Notes under the pieces: model-generated
The model's input: the letters and a program-made list of their open reading frames with translations, nothing else
What the model was told of the DNA's origin: nothing
Database searches by the model: none
Translations under genes and position numbers: made by a program
Assembly (NCBI GenBank): GCA_028571685.1
Contig: CM053140.1
Location: forward strand, 145,809,701 to 145,873,700
Origin: Heterohyrax brucei
Lineage: Eukaryota; Chordata; Mammalia; Hyracoidea; Procaviidae
Direction: 5' to 3'
Length of the DNA: 64,000 nucleotides
Shown: positions 60,427 through 64,000 of the stretch, piece by piece
Layout: each line of letters begins with the position of its first letter
How positions within the stretch are numbered: position 1 is the first letter of the stretch

Positions 60427-60735
60427 GAAGTATAAACATCCTATGGAGACGAAATTAAGTTTGCAAATTTCCCTTCTGGATATGTTTGTTTCTTTTTCTT
60501 GAAATCTAAAAACTTACAGTATATATCCATATTAAGTCATGTGAATAAGCAGTAGTTACTATTTGTGAAAATTTCTGAAAAAGCTGGGAATAACAAATGC
60601 TTGACCTTTCCAGTTACTTGACATGATTCAGTGGGGGGGAAAAAACCAGCATATTTTCATTCTATTGATACCAAAGTATTTCTAATAAGAGTCTGTTAAA
60701 AATCAAGAATAAAGTTATTTAAAATGGTCTGTATT
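60427..60735 (+). other. PALMD: PALMD 3' UTR, main form
   Basis: This is AT-rich non-coding sequence from the stop codon to the AATAAA at 60708-60713, with cleavage expected about 10-25 bases further on, before the GT-rich stretch near 60726-60740. No repeats are seen in it. The exact end is estimated. Confidence 0.7.
60708..60713 (+). terminator. PALMD: Poly(A) signal AATAAA of PALMD
   Basis: A canonical AATAAA lies 282 bases after the stop codon and is followed by the GT-rich 'ggtctgtattgt'. No other canonical hexamer occurs between the stop and this one. Confidence 0.75.
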
Positions 60736-61309
60736 GTATCAACTGGCATTGTCACTTTGCTAACCCAAATGTTGAAGGATCAGAAGAAGCCACTGCACCT
60801 CGTCACAGAAATAGGCATCTTCAGTTCCAACAAGTAAACATGTCATCCCAAATCAATAAGACAACTACATCCTCTAGCTGAGGATCGATTAAATTGACGT
60901 GGTAGGAACAACAAACCTTTGCATATATCCCCAAAGGTGCGTGCAGTAGTTATCCTCATATTTTGGGACTACATGTGGATTATTTCTTGATAGTGATGAG
61001 TTTTATAGATGATAACTGGCATAATCATCCTTCTTGAATTACCATCCTTTTTGTCACTGACTTCATTGTGGTCCCTGTGGTACGACTGATTTGTGACCTA
61101 AAGATCTTACAACTTCCTATATTCACAAAGAGCACAAACGTGTTTATCTAATGTTTGACCAATTCATGTGATCAAGTTAGAATAGCCATCGTAATATTAA
61201 AACTAATGTCTACAGTGTATCAATCATAAATTTTTATTCCTATGTGCCAGTGTAATAGCATAATTTTAACTCTTACAAGAATTCTGAAGACCTGTTTGAT
61301 AAATTCAGT

Positions 61310-61480
61310 TCCATCTAATTCAATAAACATTTACTGAGCAGCTACTGTAGTTCCTGCACTGTGCTAACCATCAGACACACAAACATGAGTTACAGTCTTT
61401 GGTCTGGTAGAGGTTAACTTTTACCAGCATAAAGAAACACATAAACAGTTACATCATGATATTAAAGGTGTTCAGTTGCT
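61310..61480. repeat. MIR/L2-type tail repeat
   Basis: 'tcaataaacatttactgagc', 'agctactgtagttcctgcac' and 'tgtgctaaccatcagacaca' match the class seen at 52785. Confidence 0.58.
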
Positions 61481-61762
61481 ATGAGAACATAACGAAAAAG
61501 GCTCTGCCTTAGAAGATCAATGGAACTTTCACAGGTAGGTGCTGTTTTGGTTGAATCTGGGAGGAGAAATAAGAATCTCCAGGAGGAAAAAGTAAAAGTC
61601 TAGGGTAGAGGGCAGAGCATGGACACAGTGCAGATAAGTGAAACTCTCTCTCTGGTCCCTCCAACTCTTCTTGGCCCAATAGTTCAATCTTTATCTATTA
61701 TGGTATAGGAAACTAGTTCTGACTCCTTCATGCAAATCCTCATTGTTTTATACCTGTCTCGG

Positions 61763-61790
61763 TTTTGTTTTGTTTTGTTTTGTTTTTAAC
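61763..61790. repeat. TTTTG pentanucleotide run
   Basis: Five ttttg units followed by T. Confidence 0.85.
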
Positions 61791-61879
61791 TAAAAACCAG
61801 GGATATGACACTTCTGTTCTCTGTCTTCAGTTGATAACCTTTTTGAACAATAGTGGTAGCTTCTTCTCTCCTGGCTCAA

Positions 61880-62400
61880 ATGATTAAAAACTAAAAAAAC
61901 AGTCCAGCCACCACCAGTGACTACCAGGATGGGGGGTACAATACAGAGCCCCTGGTGTAACAGGAGAAACATAAGCTGCAGAACTAGAACTCTACCAAAC
62001 GACCACAATTGATGATCCCTCAGTCTGGAGGACACCCTGAGAGCATGGCCCCTGTTCTAACCCCAAACTGTACCCAGCAACAATGCTATACAAAGACTGA
62101 TAGACCGTATAAGACATGCAGTGATCCTGGCACCAAATAAGCTTTGGGAATTAAGTAAGAATGTGGGGCTGTCCAAGAAGCTGTTGCTGGAGGTGGAAGG
62201 AGGGACAGGGTCTTGATCCAAAGGGCATGAAAATTTCTGGATGATAAGGGTTTAAGTGTGCTGTCACAGCAGGGTGGAGAGAGGAGGGAAGAGCAGGTAG
62301 AGTAGAACAGTGGTGTGAGTTCCAACATCATATGGCAAATTGAAACAAATTGTTTACTTGGACTTAAATCACAATAAAATTTATTAAAAACAAAAACAAA
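61880..62400 (+). mobile_element. A-tailed repeat family, copy 3
   Basis: 'agccaccaccagtgactacc', 'gtgtgctgtcacagcagggt', a G-rich purine tract and 'ggacttaaatcacaataaaa' before an A-rich tail. The order is the same as in the copy at 62915. Confidence 0.5.
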
Positions 62401-62914
62401 AACAGACCTGTTAAGTCAGAATGAAATTTAAGCGTACTCAGAGCAATCTATTAACCCATGGTAAGGTGCTACTGATACAAGTAAAAAGACAATTCCCTCT
62501 GTCTTAAGTTGAACTCTATCAAATTAATATTACTCAACTTTTTGAACCACTAAAGAAGCAGTGTTTGTAAGGATGTATGCCAGCCAAAATAAAGACTATC
62601 CACAAGACTGTGCTCCCATCAGTGTTTGCTGTTTTATGATCTTTGGCTCATGTTGTTTTGTCTTTAGCCATGCAGATGCAGTCTTGAATCTGGCTAATTC
62701 TGTGGTCAGACAGCACTCAGCACTTCCTCTCCTCTTCTCCTTCATTCCCTTTTATGTTGCCCACTGTGTGCACTTTTCTCCTCTACTAGACAGTAAACTC
62801 CTTTAAAAGCAAACACTGCTTTATTCATTTGTACACTAACTCAAGAGATTTTCACAGTATCTAGCACAAAACAGATTTTTAATAAGTGTATAACTCAGGC
62901 CACATAAACCAAAG

Positions 62915-63445
62915 ATTACATCAGGATGAGACTGGAAGAACTAGGTGGTGCCCAGCTACCACCAATGACTGCCTTACAGGGAACTCAACAGATAGTCCCT
63001 TACGGAGCGAGAGAAATGTGGGGTACAGAACTTGATCGTTAGTAAAAAGACCAGACTTAATGGTCTGATAGACTGGAACATCCCCAGAAGATATGACCCC
63101 CAGACCCTCTTGTAGCCCAGAATTGAAACCATTGCAGAAACCTAGTCCTCAAAGATTTAAATGGTATATAAGACACAAAATGACGCTGAAGAATGTGCTT
63201 CTTGGCTTACGTGGATACAGGACACCAGCTGGGCAGCTCCTGTCTGGTGTCGAGAAGGCAGAGGGGGACAGGATCTGGTTGAACAGACATGGGAATTACG
63301 GAGTGGAAGGGAGGATTGTGCTGTCACAGTGTGGGGAGAGCAGCTAGGATCGTGTGACAGTGTACATAAGCTTTTGCATGAGAAACTGACTTGAACTGTA
63401 CACTTTCACTTAAAACACAATGAAAAAAATAAACTTAAAAAATAA
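62915..63445 (+). mobile_element. A-tailed repeat family, copy 4
   Basis: 'cagctaccaccaatgactgc', 'aaaaagaccagacttaatgg', 'gtgctgtcacagtgtgggga', 'gtacactttcacttaaaaca' and an A-rich tail with aataaa. The most complete copy here. Confidence 0.55.
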
Positions 63446-63844
63446 AAGAATGTTTCAGGCCAAAACATTAATAAATAAATGTAATTCAATAACAAATAGA
63501 GTGAAACTGTGAGAGCTGGAACTTGACAGGATTCCCTTATTTTATGGTCTTTCAAGTTTTCAACCTTTGACAGGGTGCAGTCACCACTTTCTACCCCTCT
63601 ATTCAGTGGAAAATATTTAGGTTTGTGTTTTCTGATAGGTTTCTGCCTTACTCAGGTTCTGGCTTTGGGGAGTTTTAATGTAGCACCCAATGATTGCATC
63701 CTCTAAACATGCTACTTTCTTCATCTGTGTTATCAACATGGCTAGTTGAGAAACTTAAAGTACGTTAGCAACTTAAGGGTTACAAGTACTCTAGGGGTTG
63801 GATGTACTCTGAAGAGCCATGACTTTACCTACAGAAAAGGGGAA

Positions 63845-64000
63845 AAAAAAGTTGTCATCAAGTTGATTCTAACTCATGAAAACCTCCCAGGTGTCAGAGT
63901 GGAACTGTTGCAGAGGGTTTTCAATCATGGATTTTTCAGAAATCGATTGCCAGGCCTTTTTCCTGAGGTACCTCAGGGTAGGCTCAAACCTCTAATCTAT
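63845..64000 (-). mobile_element. AfroSINE-related long SINE, cut by the window end
   Basis: 'gttgtcatcaagttgattct' starts it and 'aatcgattgccaggcctttt' lies in the middle, as in the long type at 33085. The tRNA-like head lies beyond the window. Confidence 0.65.

Larger units (their letters stand above)
60736..64000. other. Downstream flank of PALMD
   Basis: No gene is seen. It contains a MIR/L2-type tail near 61310-61480, two copies of an A-tailed repeat family (61880-62400 and 62915-63445) and the start of an AfroSINE-related element cut by the window edge. 60736-61300 and 62401-62914 show nothing recognisable. Confidence 0.6.

Overview
This is vertebrate nuclear DNA holding one protein-coding gene, palmdelphin (PALMD), read left to right. 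Eight coding exons lie between 2479 and 60426 and join in frame to a 551-residue protein. The exons agree with the palmdelphin family as I remember it, including the N-terminal coiled coil, the central FMGYQ / [16 protein letters not shown] block and the short [14 protein letters not shown] end. The dense repeats point to Afrotheria. About forty copies of a tRNA-derived SINE start near 'ccctggtggcatagtggttaag' and end near 'gagtcggaattgactcgacgg', which is the AfroSINE pattern. Most copies carry the short internally deleted form known from elephant, hyrax and sirenian. An RTE-type LINE with the matching 3' end is also present. I infer a paenungulate, most likely an elephant; the species is not proven.

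Layout: 1-2000 is upstream flank with L2 and MIR relics. 2000-2478 is the probable promoter and 5' UTR. Exon 1 is at 2479-2523, exon 2 at 20729-20809, exon 3 at 26779-26903, exon 4 at 51767-51881, exon 5 at 52016-52049, exon 6 at 52170-52283, exon 7 at 54844-55941 and exon 8 at 60383-60426. A poly(A) signal lies at 60708-60713. The rest, to 64000, is flank with repeats. Introns 1 (18 kb) and 3 (25 kb) carry most of the mobile elements: AfroSINEs of both strands, a 2-kb dead RTE LINE with further RTE pieces, three related foldback mariner elements, L1, L2, MIR and MER5A relics, several solo LTRs, and simple repeats.

The observations most worth following are these. (1) If the intron 7 donor is not used, exon 7 reads on for 17 codons and ends in a basic, cysteine-rich tail closing with a textbook CaaX box (CVVM), giving a 554-residue form that could be lipidated. 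(2) Three mariner-derived elements share a structure in which the last ~170 bp are present twice as long inverted arms around a transposase remnant. At least two of the three sit in clearly recognisable older repeats. (3) Some AfroSINE relics are reduced to 25-35 bp of the 3' end, one with an 11-bp target duplication. (4) An A-tailed element family occurs in four copies, one inserted into a SINE with a 13-bp target duplication. I saw no second gene, no RNA gene and no CRISPR-like array.
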